Program-made: the position numbers and the translations under genes
Shown here: piece after piece, positions 44,491 through 53,507 of the stretch
Numbering within the stretch: the stretch's first letter is position 1
How the letters are laid out: each line of letters begins with the position of its first letter
Notes under the pieces: generated by a model
The model's input: only the letters and a program-made list of their open reading frames with translations
The model's database searches: none
What the model was told of the DNA's origin: nothing
Source of the DNA: Galbibacter sp. BG1
Lineage (GTDB): Bacteria > Bacteroidota > Bacteroidia > Flavobacteriales > Flavobacteriaceae
Assembly: GCF_013391805.1 (NCBI RefSeq)
Contig: NZ_CP058364.1
Span: 3,601,501-3,665,500, forward strand
Direction: 5' to 3'
DNA: 64,000 bases

Positions 44491-46026
44491 TCACCCCAAC
44501 CAACCATCTCTGTCTAAACTTCGGTATTGTATGGCTTCTGCGATATGGTTCCCAGATATTTTTTCTTCATGATCCAAATCGGCTATGGTTCGGGCCACTT
44601 TTAAAATCCTATCGTATGCCCTAGCGGAAAGATTTAATCGCTCCATGGCATTTCTGAGCAAATCTAAGGAAGCCGCATCCAGTTGGCAAAATTCCCTTAT
44701 TTGTTTGGTATTCATTTGCGCATTGTAATGAATCGTGGGTAAGTTTTGAAACCTTTCGGTCTGTAGTTCCCTTGCTGCAGTTACCCGTTTTCTAATCTCC
44801 ACACTGCTTTCGCCTTTTCTATTATCGGAAAGCTTTTCGAAAGGAACTGGAGTAACTTCTATATGGATGTCGATTCGGTCTAAAAGCGGACCCGAAATTT
44901 TGCTTAAATACCGCTGCATTTCCGCGGGAGAAGAGGTCACAGGAGCATCCGGATCATTAAAATATCCACCTGGACTCGGATTCATACTCGCAACCAACAT
45001 AAAACTGGACGGATAAGTAACCGTAAACTTTGCTCGGGAAATGGTAACCTCCCTATCCTCCAAAGGTTGCCGCATAACTTCCAACACACTTCGTTTAAAT
45101 TCTGGCAATTCGTCTAAAAACAATACTCCATTATGCGCCATCGAAATTTCCCCAGGCTGAGGATAAGCTCCACCTCCTACTAGGGCAACATCTGAAATGG
45201 TATGATGCGGACTCCGAAAAGGTCGCTGATTCATGATACCTGTATTGATGGTTCTACCCGTGACTGAATGTATTTTGGTTGTTTCCAAGGCTTCGTTCAT
45301 AGTCATTGGCGGTAAGATGGAGGGTAGCCGCTTTGCAAGCATGGTTTTTCCAGCTCCCGGCGGACCGATAAGTATGATATTATGTCCACCTGCCGCGGCG
45401 ATTTCCATACTTCTTTTTATACTTTCTTGTCCTTTTACATCGGCAAAATCGAATTCAGGAAAGTCTAAAGCCTTATAAAATTCTTCTTCAATATTCACAA
45501 TGGTTTGTTGCAACGGAACATCTTTATCAAAAAAATCAATTACTTCTCTAATATCTTTTACTCCATAAACTTCAAGTCCGCTTACAATAGCAGCTTCTTT
45601 TGCATTTTCAGCGGGTAAAATAAATCCTTTAAAACCTTCTTCTTTTGCGTTGATGGCGATAGGCAATGCGCCACGAATGGGTTGCAACGTTCCATCGAGC
45701 GACAATTCCCCCAGGATTAAATAATCTTCGAGTCCGTCTGCTTTTATTTGTTCAGAAGCCGTTAAAATACCAATGGCCAAAGTGAGGTCGTAGGCAGAAC
45801 CTTCTTTGCGCATATCTGCGGGTGCCATATTAATCGTTATTTTTTTTCCGGGAATCTTGAAACTGTTATGTTGCAGTGCCGCCGCAATTCTATAATTACT
45901 TTCTTTAATAGCGTTGTCTGGCAATCCCACCAGATGATAGCCAATACCTTGACCTATATTTACTTCCACAGTAATAGTGGTGGCTTCTATTCCAAAAACA
46001 GAACTTCCAAAAACTTTTTTTAACAT
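44491..46026 (-). CDS. YifB/ComM family Mg-chelatase-like AAA ATPase
   Basis: 511 residues. ComM is a hexameric helicase that drives branch migration during natural transformation and recombination. The N-terminal Lon-like domain starts FGIEATTITVEVNIGQG; Walker A is IGPPGAGKTM (near 217), Walker B LFLDELPEF, and the sensor/Mg-chelatase motif NPSPGGYFNDPD with the C-terminal LSARAYDRILKVARTIADL are typical. No competence genes are visible nearby. Confidence 0.92.
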   Translation of the reverse strand: MLKKVFGSSVFGIEATTITVEVNIGQGIGYHLVGLPDNAIKESNYRIAAALQHNSFKIPGKKITINMAPADMRKEGSAYDLTLAIGILTASEQIKADGLEDYLILGELSLDGTLQPIRGALPIAINAKEEGFKGFILPAENAKEAAIVSGLEVYGVKDIREVIDFFDKDVPLQQTIVNIEEEFYKALDFPEFDFADVKGQESIKRSMEIAAAGGHNIILIGPPGAGKTMLAKRLPSILPPMTMNEALETTKIHSVTGRTINTGIMNQRPFRSPHHTISDVALVGGGAYPQPGEISMAHNGVLFLDELPEFKRSVLEVMRQPLEDREVTISRAKFTVTYPSSFMLVASMNPSPGGYFNDPDAPVTSSPAEMQRYLSKISGPLLDRIDIHIEVTPVPFEKLSDNRKGESSVEIRKRVTAARELQTERFQNLPTIHYNAQMNTKQIREFCQLDAASLDLLRNAMERLNLSARAYDRILKVARTIADLDHEEKISGNHIAEAIQYRSLDRDGWLG

Positions 46027-46060
46027 AGACTATTTATTGCAAACAAGTTAAATATACTAT

Positions 46061-46092
46061 AAAAAAATAAGCCCCGGTCATCCCGAGGCTAA
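46061..46092 (-). terminator. Terminator of the sodium:solute symporter gene
   Basis: AGCCCCGG (46070-46077) pairs with the CCGAGGCT stretch (46083-46090) with one mismatch. On the minus strand a run of T (complement of the A-run at 46061-46067) follows. It lies 28 nt after the stop of the gene at 46119. Confidence 0.8.
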
Positions 46093-46118
46093 ATAAGTTT
46101 TAGAAAGTTGTTTTATTT

Positions 46119-47771
46119 TTAGTTCCAGAAAAGACTGTAAAGTACCACTAGAACAATCATAACCGCAAAAGCACCAACATTAAAAACAGGTCCGGTTTTA
46201 AATAGCTTTTTGCTAAGCTGAATTCCATGTGGGTCTTCCGCCCCTTTATTTTGCATAAGACTTATAACTACCATAACAAGAGCTGTTAATAGGAAGGTAT
46301 ACCCCATCTGGTTCATAAATGGAATGTCTATAAATATCGGACTGTCTGACCATCCCTTCGGGGCCACTTTAAAATACATTGCAATAGGAATGGATACCAA
46401 GGCTCCAATGATGGCGGCCTTGTTGGTTGTTTTTTTCCAGAAAAGACCCAATATAAATACAGCCAAGATACCCGGACTCACAACACCGGTGTATTCTTGT
46501 ATAAATTGAAAAGCTTGATCGATACCCCCTAATAATGGCGCCATTACACAAGCAATAAGAAGCGCTACCCCAGCAGATATTCTACCAACATTTACCAAAG
46601 TGGAAGATTTGGCTGTTTTATTGATGTATTGTTTATAAATATCCATGGTAAAAATGGTAGATGTAGAATTTAACATGGAAGCCAACGAAGAAACAATAGC
46701 CGCAGCTAGGGCTGCAAAAGCCACGCCCTTAAGTCCAACAGGTAAAAATTGCAATAACCATGGGTAGGCCTTATCGGCTTGATCTAACGAAGGTAAGTTG
46801 TTATTTGCCATACTTCCCAAATTGGCCATAATTTCAGGATCGTTTATAATTACGTAAGCCGCAATACCAGGAATTACTACAATTAGTGGAATAACCAATT
46901 TTAAACAGGCTGCCAATAAAATACCTTTTTGTGCCTCTTTTAAAGATTTAGCCGCCAACGTACGCTGGATAATATATTGATTGAAACCCCAGTAATACAA
47001 ATTCGCAACCCACATTCCACCAACAAGAACGCTGATACCCGGTAGGTTTGTATATTCTGGATTCGATTTATTTAAAATCATGGCAAAACGCTCTGGAACC
47101 CTTTCGTAAACAGTTTCCAAACCAGCAATAACGCCATTCCCACCAGATACTGTGTCCAGTGCCAAATAGGTAGTTACCAATCCACCTAAAACTAAGAATA
47201 CTACTTGAATTACATCCGTCCATGCCACTGCGGAAAGTCCGCCATATAAAGAGTAGGCCGCAGCAAAAAGAGACAACCCTAAAACTCCGTAGATCATGGG
47301 GATTCCCATTATGGTTTCCAAGGCCAAGGAACCTAAATACAATACCGAAGCCAGGTTTACAAAAACATAAAGTGCTATCCAAAAAACGGCTAAAATGGTT
47401 TTAAGGTTTGTAGAATATCTTTTTTCAACAAACTCGGGAATGGTGTACAGCCCTTTTTCAATAAAAATAGGTAGAAAATACTTACCTACTATAAGTAAGG
47501 TCAATGCTGCCATCCACTCATAAGAAGCGATGGCCAAACCAGAGGCAAAACCCGAACCAGACATCCCAATAAACTGTTCTGCAGAAATATTTGCCGCAAT
47601 TAGCGAGGCTCCAATAGCCCACCATGGGAGTGATTTACTTGCCAGAAAATAATCTTCTTCATTTCTTTCGTGTCCTTCTTTAGATCTGGACATCCATAGC
47701 CCTACCCCTAAAATTAAAATTGCATAGCATATGAATACCGCATAATCCCAGAAACTAAAAGTTGATGTCAT
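46119..47771 (-). CDS. Sodium:solute symporter (SSS/SGLT family)
   Basis: 550 residues with about 13-14 transmembrane helices, a Na+-coupled secondary transporter. Family signatures are FLASKSLPWWAIGASLIAANISAEQFIGMSGSGF (the WWxxGxSxxAxxxS region at about 42-75, quoted in part: WWAIGASLIAANIS), GVLGLSLFAAAYSLYGGLSAVAWTDVIQ and AALAAAIVSSLASMLNS. The likely sodium-site serines and threonines are in those segments. It resembles the sugar-type SGLT branch, but the solute (sugar, sialic acid, inositol) is not defined. Single gene with its own terminator. Confidence 0.9.
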   Translation of the reverse strand: MTSTFSFWDYAVFICYAILILGVGLWMSRSKEGHERNEEDYFLASKSLPWWAIGASLIAANISAEQFIGMSGSGFASGLAIASYEWMAALTLLIVGKYFLPIFIEKGLYTIPEFVEKRYSTNLKTILAVFWIALYVFVNLASVLYLGSLALETIMGIPMIYGVLGLSLFAAAYSLYGGLSAVAWTDVIQVVFLVLGGLVTTYLALDTVSGGNGVIAGLETVYERVPERFAMILNKSNPEYTNLPGISVLVGGMWVANLYYWGFNQYIIQRTLAAKSLKEAQKGILLAACLKLVIPLIVVIPGIAAYVIINDPEIMANLGSMANNNLPSLDQADKAYPWLLQFLPVGLKGVAFAALAAAIVSSLASMLNSTSTIFTMDIYKQYINKTAKSSTLVNVGRISAGVALLIACVMAPLLGGIDQAFQFIQEYTGVVSPGILAVFILGLFWKKTTNKAAIIGALVSIPIAMYFKVAPKGWSDSPIFIDIPFMNQMGYTFLLTALVMVVISLMQNKGAEDPHGIQLSKKLFKTGPVFNVGAFAVMIVLVVLYSLFWN

Positions 47772-48001
47772 AGGTTTTTAAGTTAAAATTTAATACTGAA
47801 ATGCGAATATATAATTTTTATGCAAGAATTTTTGTGAATTAACACGATAAAAAAAGTAAATTATACTTTTAAAATCATAATTCACTGTTTTTGTTACATT
47901 TCATAGAGTGTTAATAGAACTTAAATATAATTGTAAGTTCACTGTTGAATCATTTGATATTTCAGAAAGAGTAAAGCCGCACAGATCGAAAAGCAATTTT
48001 G

Positions 48002-48009
48002 TAAATTTG
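48002..48009 (+). promoter_or_regulatory. -7 element of the cupin gene
   Basis: TAAATTTG, a perfect TAnnTTTG, 17 nt before the ATG at 48027. Confidence 0.45.
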
Positions 48010-48026
48010 TTTTATAAAAGTGTGTT

Positions 48027-48323
48027 ATGGTACTAAAAGAAATAAAAGAAAGCGTAAGTAATTCAAGTAACCCCGTAGCAAAAGTAATTCATCAAGGGGC
48101 AAACTTTAAGGTTTTAGCAATCGGCTTCAAAAAGAGTATGCTACTAAAAGAACATACCGCAAATATTTCTTCTAAATTAACCGTTTTGGAAGGTAAGGTT
48201 CAGTATAAAGAAGGAAACAAAACGAAATTACTAAATCAATATGATGAAATTGATATTCCTATTGGAGCTCCTCATTCCGTAGAAGCTTTGGAAGATAGTC
48301 TTTGCTTGCTTACCCAAGGTTAA
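48027..48323 (+). CDS. Small cupin-domain protein
   Basis: 98 residues folding as a single cupin barrel: IGFKKSMLLKEHTANISSKL holds motif 1 (histidine in KEHTA), and DEIDIPIGAPHSVEALED motif 2 (histidine in APHSV). Only two of the usual metal-binding histidines are conserved, so metal binding is uncertain. It precedes the AlkB-like gene by 4 nt and shares its promoter; an operon with the oxygenase and possibly the SDR follows. Confidence 0.85.
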   Translation: MVLKEIKESVSNSSNPVAKVIHQGANFKVLAIGFKKSMLLKEHTANISSKLTVLEGKVQYKEGNKTKLLNQYDEIDIPIGAPHSVEALEDSLCLLTQG

Positions 48324-48327
48324 TTTT

Positions 48328-48936
48328 ATGGATCTATTCAATACACTCCCACCAAATGAAATAAATATCCTTCCCAGAGATGGTGAAGTTTACTATTACG
48401 GTCATATTTTTAATTTGAAAACTACCGATGACTATTTACAAAAACTATTACAATCTATCGAATGGAAAAATGATGAAGCTATTATCTTTGGGAAACGCAT
48501 TGTAACCAAACGGAAAGTAGCCTGGTATGGAGATAAACCTTTTAAATATACCTATTCCAAGACTACAAAATCTGCGCTGTTATGGACGCCAGGATTACTT
48601 CAACTAAAAAAATCGGTTGAAAAAATCACCAATGAAACCTATAATTCCTGTTTGCTTAACCTTTATCACGACGGTAGCGAAGGAATGGCCTGGCATAGCG
48701 ATGCAGAAAAGGATTTAAAGCAAAATGGAGCTATTGCATCCCTGAGTTTTGGTGCTACCAGAAAATTTTCTTTTAAACATAAAAACACCAAAGAAAAGGT
48801 AAATATTATCCTTGAAAATGGAAGTCTTTTAGTAATGAAAGGGGAAACCCAAAAAAACTGGTTACACCGGTTACCGCCCACAAAAAAGGTACTTACTCCT
48901 CGCGTAAACCTTACGTTTAGAACTATCGTAGAATGA
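48328..48936 (+). CDS. AlkB-like 2-oxoglutarate/Fe(II) dioxygenase
   Basis: 202 residues, AlkB/ALKBH2-type demethylase fold, acting on alkylated DNA bases. The iron triad is H123-D125 (AWHSDAE) with H180 (NWLHRLP); 2-oxoglutarate is held by the arginines of PRVNLTFR (R192, R198). CLLNLYHDGSEGM and IASLSFGATRKFSFKHK surround the site. Co-transcribed with the preceding cupin gene (4-nt gap). Confidence 0.92.
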   Translation: MDLFNTLPPNEINILPRDGEVYYYGHIFNLKTTDDYLQKLLQSIEWKNDEAIIFGKRIVTKRKVAWYGDKPFKYTYSKTTKSALLWTPGLLQLKKSVEKITNETYNSCLLNLYHDGSEGMAWHSDAEKDLKQNGAIASLSFGATRKFSFKHKNTKEKVNIILENGSLLVMKGETQKNWLHRLPPTKKVLTPRVNLTFRTIVE

Positions 48937-48968
48937 TTGTTCTATTTCTTCTTGATTTCTTATCTTTA
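48937..48968 (+). promoter_or_regulatory. Promoter of the SDR gene
   Basis: TTG (48937-48939), 21 nt, TATCTTTA (48961-48968): fits TTG-N17-23-TAnnTTTG except for the last base. It begins right after the stop of the AlkB gene. Transcription would start near 48975, 14 nt before the ATG at 48989. Confidence 0.5.
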
Positions 48969-48988
48969 TATGAAAAAGAAAAAATTGT

Positions 48989-49684
48989 ATGGAAAACTAT
49001 TTAGTTATCGGAGGTTCCTCCGGAATTGGAAAAGAAATCGTAAATCTTCTATCCAGCCAAGGGCATAAGGTTTTCGCTACCTACAACGCCAATGAAATGG
49101 AGGACACAGACCATGTAACTTATAAGAAATTGGACGTTATGGCGGAAGAATTGGATTTAAGTTTTCTTCCCGACGAAGTAAATGGGATTGCCTATTGCCC
49201 AGGAAGCATTAATTTAAAACCTTTTAATAGATTTAAGGAAAAAGATTTTTTAGAAGATTACAAACTACAAGTTTTGGGTGCCACAAAAATTATTCAAGAA
49301 ATTTTACCAAAATTAAAGGCGGTAGAAAAAAGCTCCATTGTATTTTTCTCTACCGTGGCTGTGCAGCAAGGTTTTAATTTTCATTCACAAGTAGCGATGT
49401 CTAAAGGAGCTTTGGAAGGTCTTACCAAGGCATTATCTGCAGAATTCGCACCAAATATTCGGGTAAATGCCATTGCTCCCGCTCTTACACAAACCCCTTT
49501 GGCGAGTAGGCTGTTAAATTCCGATCAAAAAATAAAAGCGAATGCCGAAATGAGTCCGCTTAAAGAACTTGGGCAACCAGAAGATATTGCCGAGGCAGCG
49601 GTGTATTTGCTTACACCAAAATCGAAATGGGTAACCGGACAAATTTTTAAGATTGATGGTGGTATGTCTACGGTAAAACTTTAA
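48989..49684 (+). CDS. Short-chain dehydrogenase/reductase lacking the catalytic tyrosine
   Basis: 231 residues, SDR Rossmann fold. The dinucleotide site is IGGSSGIGKEI and the N-terminal half looks ordinary, with YCPGSIN (cofactor strand 4) and IVFFSTVAVQQGF (catalytic Ser). The usual YxxxK is replaced by VAMSK in HSQVAMSKGALEGLTKA: Lys is kept but Tyr is Val. The rest, IRVNAIAPALTQTPLASRL and the end DGGMS, is canonical. A distinct subfamily with this HSQVxxSK pattern is known to me from other bacteria, so it is probably not a random defect. Substrate unknown. Confidence 0.85.
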   Translation: MENYLVIGGSSGIGKEIVNLLSSQGHKVFATYNANEMEDTDHVTYKKLDVMAEELDLSFLPDEVNGIAYCPGSINLKPFNRFKEKDFLEDYKLQVLGATKIIQEILPKLKAVEKSSIVFFSTVAVQQGFNFHSQVAMSKGALEGLTKALSAEFAPNIRVNAIAPALTQTPLASRLLNSDQKIKANAEMSPLKELGQPEDIAEAAVYLLTPKSKWVTGQIFKIDGGMSTVKL

Positions 49685-49712
49685 TTATCCGTCATTAAAT
49701 AAACATAGAACT

Positions 49713-49740
49713 AAGGCCCTTGATTCACTCGGGCCTTTTT
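49713..49740 (+). terminator. Terminator of the SDR gene
   Basis: AAGGCCC (49713-49719) and GGGCCTT (49731-49737) form a 7-bp stem with an 11-nt loop, followed by a T-run. It lies 29 nt after the stop. Confidence 0.85.
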
Positions 49741-49817
49741 CTTTGATACATTCTTGGACTTAAAATAAAAGAAACATAACTTTTACATTACTTTATTACT
49801 ACTTACGCAACAAAATG

Positions 49818-49825
49818 TATATTTG
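49818..49825 (+). promoter_or_regulatory. -7 element of sdaA
   Basis: TATATTTG, a perfect TAnnTTTG, 22 nt before the ATG at 49848. Confidence 0.5.
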
Positions 49826-49847
49826 CGGCCACTAGAACGTTTGAAAT

Positions 49848-51272
49848 ATGGAGTGTATTAGTGTTTTCGATATGTTAAAAATTGGTGTTGGGCCATCAAG
49901 TTCTCACACCTTAGGTCCATGGAGGGCTGCAGAAAGATGGATTTCTGAATTAAAAGAAGACGATCTTTTTGAAAAAGTTACCCAAATAAAAGTACATGTA
50001 TATGGTTCCCTTTCTTTAACCGGAAAAGGACATGCAACGGATATTGCCATTGTACTCGGACTATCGGGAGCAGATCCCGAATATTTCCCTCTTGAAGAAA
50101 TGGACGGTATCGTTAAAAAGATAAAGGAAGATGCTATTTTAAACTTCAATAATGAAAAACCAATTCCGTTTAATTTTAAGGAAAGTATCGTTTTTCATAG
50201 GGATTTTCTCCCTTTTCATGCTAACGGAATGACATTTGAAGCTACTTTGGCTTCCGGAGAAAAAAGAGAGGAAACCTACTATTCCATTGGTGGCGGATTT
50301 GTTGTAAAAGAAGAACTTATTCATGCCAAAGAAAATCTTAAAACTTTAAAAACCTTTCCGTTCCCTACCAGAAATGGATCGGAATTGCTTTCATACTGCG
50401 AACAAGAAAATAAGTCCATTTCTGAAATTGTGCTGGAAAATGAACGTTCGCTTCGTACAGATGAAGAAATTGATAAAGAATTACAGCGCATATGGGAAAC
50501 TATGCTGGAATGCATGTTTATTGGTTGCCATACAGAAGGGAATCTCCCTGGCGGACTCAATGTGCGGCGCCGTGCCTTCGATACGCATAAAAAATTAATT
50601 GGCGACCTACCTTACGATACTCCCCAAGAGTGGTTGGAAACCATTAGAAAAACAGAGGTTAAATTTCGACAAATATTAAAATGGGTAGGCTGTTTTGCCA
50701 TTGCCGTAAACGAGGTTAATGCCTCTTTAGGCCGTGTAGTTACAGCCCCTACCAATGGAAGCGCTGGAGTAATCCCGGCGGTGCTTATGTACTACTTGGT
50801 TATCGACAACCACCAGGCAAGTTTTAAAGAAATAAAACAATTTTTACTCGTTGCCGGGGAAATAGGAAGTATCTTTAAAAAAGGAGCTACTATTTCTGCC
50901 GCTATGGGCGGCTGCCAAGCCGAAATTGGTGTTTCTTCTGCCATGGCGGCCGGTGCGCTAACCGAGCTTATGGGAGGAACTCCAGAACAGGTATTAATGG
51001 CGGCAGAAATTGCTATGGAACATCACCTAGGGCTCACCTGCGACCCCATCGGTGGCTTGGTACAAGTGCCTTGCATCGAGCGTAACTCCATGGGTGCAAT
51101 AAAAGCCATTAATGCTGCAGAACTCGCAATTGATTCCGACCCGAAAAATGCCAAAGTCCCCTTGGATAAAGTAGTAAACACCATGTGGGAAACCGCAAAG
51201 GACATGAATTCCAAATACAAGGAAACCTCCGAAGGCGGATTGGCCGTGGGTGTTCATTTAAGTGATTGCTAA
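49848..51272 (+). CDS. sdaA: L-serine ammonia-lyase (single-chain, iron-sulfur type)
   Basis: Converts L-serine to pyruvate and ammonia with a 4Fe-4S cluster; 474 residues with beta and alpha parts fused, as in the E. coli-type single-chain enzyme. The N-terminal motif IGVGPSSSHTLGPWRAA binds the substrate carboxylate and KGHATDIAIVLGLSGADPEYFP follows. The alpha part has APTNGSAGVIPAVLMYY and GSIFKKGATISAAMGGCQAEIG, whose cysteine, with those in LGLTCDPIGGLVQVPCIERN, fits the cluster ligands. The terminator downstream serves both this gene and the convergent chitinase. Confidence 0.95.
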   Translation: MECISVFDMLKIGVGPSSSHTLGPWRAAERWISELKEDDLFEKVTQIKVHVYGSLSLTGKGHATDIAIVLGLSGADPEYFPLEEMDGIVKKIKEDAILNFNNEKPIPFNFKESIVFHRDFLPFHANGMTFEATLASGEKREETYYSIGGGFVVKEELIHAKENLKTLKTFPFPTRNGSELLSYCEQENKSISEIVLENERSLRTDEEIDKELQRIWETMLECMFIGCHTEGNLPGGLNVRRRAFDTHKKLIGDLPYDTPQEWLETIRKTEVKFRQILKWVGCFAIAVNEVNASLGRVVTAPTNGSAGVIPAVLMYYLVIDNHQASFKEIKQFLLVAGEIGSIFKKGATISAAMGGCQAEIGVSSAMAAGALTELMGGTPEQVLMAAEIAMEHHLGLTCDPIGGLVQVPCIERNSMGAIKAINAAELAIDSDPKNAKVPLDKVVNTMWETAKDMNSKYKETSEGGLAVGVHLSDC

Positions 51273-51280
51273 AACGAAAA

Positions 51281-51313
51281 AAGGCCATCGTTTTAATTTG
51301 ATAGCCTTTTTTA
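51281..51313. terminator. Bidirectional terminator between sdaA and the chitinase-like gene
   Basis: An A-rich AAAAAAGGC-ATC arm pairs with GAT-GCCTTTTTT, with one mismatch and a 10-nt AT loop. A-run on the left and T-run on the right allow termination from both sides. Confidence 0.75.
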
Positions 51314-51320
51314 CGCTGGT

Positions 51321-53153
51321 TTATTCGCAAGTACCTATTGTTTTCCACCAATGTTCACCACTACCTGGCTCTACCCATATGGGTCCGGTTTGGGCTTCAT
51401 AAATAACTCCGTTGTACTCAACACGATCTCCCGTGTTGTAAACTTGTGGATAAGGTTTCCATGCAGCTAAGCCGTTACAATCCCCTCCAGGATTGCCTCC
51501 ATCCCCCGTAACAAAAACGTTAACAAGGTTTGAAGTGGCCGTGTTTCCATCATTATCAGTAGCAACTGCCTTAAATTGATAGCTGTTTTCCGTACTATTT
51601 AAATAAATATATTCGTAGGGCGCAGAGGTATCTTCGCCGAGCAGGGAGTTCCCTGAATAAAATGAAACTTTGGTTACCGTGCCATCGTTATCGCTCGCAT
51701 CAGCAGTAATGGTAATGTTTTCACCTTCCGTAAAGGAATCGTTATTTCCAGGAGCGGTTATGGTTACTTGTGGGTTTTCCCCAGTTGATCCACCATTCCC
51801 GTCACAATTGGAAATTAATTCCCACGGACCTCCAGAGGACGGATTGTCCCCTTGTGTCCACCATTTTGCACGGTAAAGACTTCCTTGATAGATTACTTCT
51901 AGTCCTTGGGTGTATACATTGCCACTAGCCCATTGTGGAGCGTTGTCACAACCGCCACCTGAACCAGGGTTGCCGTCTCCCCCACCTTCGTAAGGAGATG
52001 TAGGATAGTTCTCTGCATTTTGGATGGCTGCTGCTGGCGATACGCCATTTAAAACTTGACTGGCTACATAGGTATAGCCGTAAGCAGATGAAGTTCCATT
52101 CCCTAATAGCAATTGCCAAATCATTATACCATCCAAATTGTTTTTTGCTGAAATATGAGCACTTATATCGGCCATCGTTTCGTAGGAATAGGTAAAATAA
52201 GGTCCCCATGGCTCATTGGGGTAATGAGTTCCAGCTGCAATGGCAAATCCGTATTGGTCGGCATAATAGCGATAAGAATCGTAAAGAATGGTTCTATTTC
52301 TTGCGGCACCGATGTTGTAGTTCTGTATGGCAATCAAGTCAATTTTATCACCCACTGCTTTCATTACTGGAATCATATGTCCTGTAGCCCCAAAACCGAA
52401 TAGACTGATGGCTTCATTTGGGGATGTAGCATTGTAGAGGTTATCGTCTGACTCTCCAGACAAACTATTTCTATTGGCATACGCAAAAGGAGAATCGGGA
52501 TCATCGTTATTTAATCCACCCAAAGCGCCAACTCCAGAAGGGGCGCATGCAATTAAATATTCGCCCTCGGGCATAATAGCTCTCGAATTATTGAAAAAAT
52601 CAATAAAATGTTGAATGTTCTCCGGATCGCCAATGGTTTGAAAACCACCATTTGGCTCGTAATCCCAATCAATCCCTTCAAATCCCATATCGTCTACAAG
52701 ATCTTTAATCTGTTGATAATCTATGTCGTAAGCAGCGCTTGTTCCCCAATAGGTTTCCCCTCCGATAGACAAAATTACCTTAATACCTTTTTCTTTTAAA
52801 ATGGAAACCGTTTCTTTAAGGGTTTGTCCATCGTAAGGTGTTTGTATCCCTGTTCCTTGAAGACTGTAAGAACCCTTTTGGTACCTTAAATTGGGTTTGG
52901 CAAAGGCCAAGAATATATGCGTAATATGTTCGGGGACGTCCCTTAATTTAGAACCTTTACCAGGAGCCGCCCAACTTTCTGACCAAGAAGGGAAATATCC
53001 TAATACAATAGGTTCTGTAATACTAGCAGTAGCATACGCTGTCTTTAAACTGGTTTCTTCAATATTCTCTTTGGAAGAAAAATCTTCTTTGGAACACGAT
53101 TGAAAAAAAAGCAAACTAAACAGTATTAAACTGATGTTTTTTAAATGTTTCAT
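51321..53153 (-). CDS. GH18 chitinase-like surface lipoprotein with two CBM5/12 modules
   Basis: 610 residues. The lipoprotein signal ends at C20 (LLFFQSC), followed by SKEDF, which resembles the Bacteroidota lipoprotein export signal, so the protein is probably on the cell surface. A GH18 barrel covers about 47-385: SIGG at 129-132, and the catalytic stretch GFEGIDWDYEP at 157-167 with catalytic E166; the first Asp of DxxDxDxE is Glu. Next are a CBM5/12 module (about 404-450, WASGNVYTQGLEVIYQGSLY), an Ig-like domain (about 461-548) and a second CBM5/12 (about 559-610, WKPYPQVYNTGDRVEYNG). The modules imply attachment to chitin; a T9SS sorting domain is absent. Confidence 0.9.
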   Translation of the reverse strand: MKHLKNISLILFSLLFFQSCSKEDFSSKENIEETSLKTAYATASITEPIVLGYFPSWSESWAAPGKGSKLRDVPEHITHIFLAFAKPNLRYQKGSYSLQGTGIQTPYDGQTLKETVSILKEKGIKVILSIGGETYWGTSAAYDIDYQQIKDLVDDMGFEGIDWDYEPNGGFQTIGDPENIQHFIDFFNNSRAIMPEGEYLIACAPSGVGALGGLNNDDPDSPFAYANRNSLSGESDDNLYNATSPNEAISLFGFGATGHMIPVMKAVGDKIDLIAIQNYNIGAARNRTILYDSYRYYADQYGFAIAAGTHYPNEPWGPYFTYSYETMADISAHISAKNNLDGIMIWQLLLGNGTSSAYGYTYVASQVLNGVSPAAAIQNAENYPTSPYEGGGDGNPGSGGGCDNAPQWASGNVYTQGLEVIYQGSLYRAKWWTQGDNPSSGGPWELISNCDGNGGSTGENPQVTITAPGNNDSFTEGENITITADASDNDGTVTKVSFYSGNSLLGEDTSAPYEYIYLNSTENSYQFKAVATDNDGNTATSNLVNVFVTGDGGNPGGDCNGLAAWKPYPQVYNTGDRVEYNGVIYEAQTGPIWVEPGSGEHWWKTIGTCE

Positions 53154-53159
53154 AAAATG

Positions 53160-53507
53160 TAAAATTTGGTTTATACCATCAATTTAATGATTATCAGTAT
53201 GTTAAATAAACATTTTATATATACAACAGTGTTTGACAAACCAACAACCTAAAATTACCTATAAACGGTAAAATATGTATTTCATCGATATTTAAACAAC
53301 TGAACTAATCGTTTTCGGAAGTGAAGACAGAAAAAATGTATCTCTTTTCAAAAGAGTTCCCTAAGATTTTTTTTGCTAAAAAGTTTTAAAGATTGTTTGC
53401 GTTGTCATGGGCGCTACTAACCAACAAAGCAGCTCCTGAAAATTAGATTGATCGAACTACTATCTCCCGAATCTATAACACAGTTGGATTGAAATGAAGT
53501 TTAAACT
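53160..53507. other. Gene-free stretch
   Basis: About 350 nt between the chitinase-like gene and the DEAD-box helicase gene, both on the minus strand. The sequence is AT-rich and holds no ORF with family features, no tRNA-like fold and no perfect -7 element. It serves as upstream region of the chitinase gene on its left side. Confidence 0.6.
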
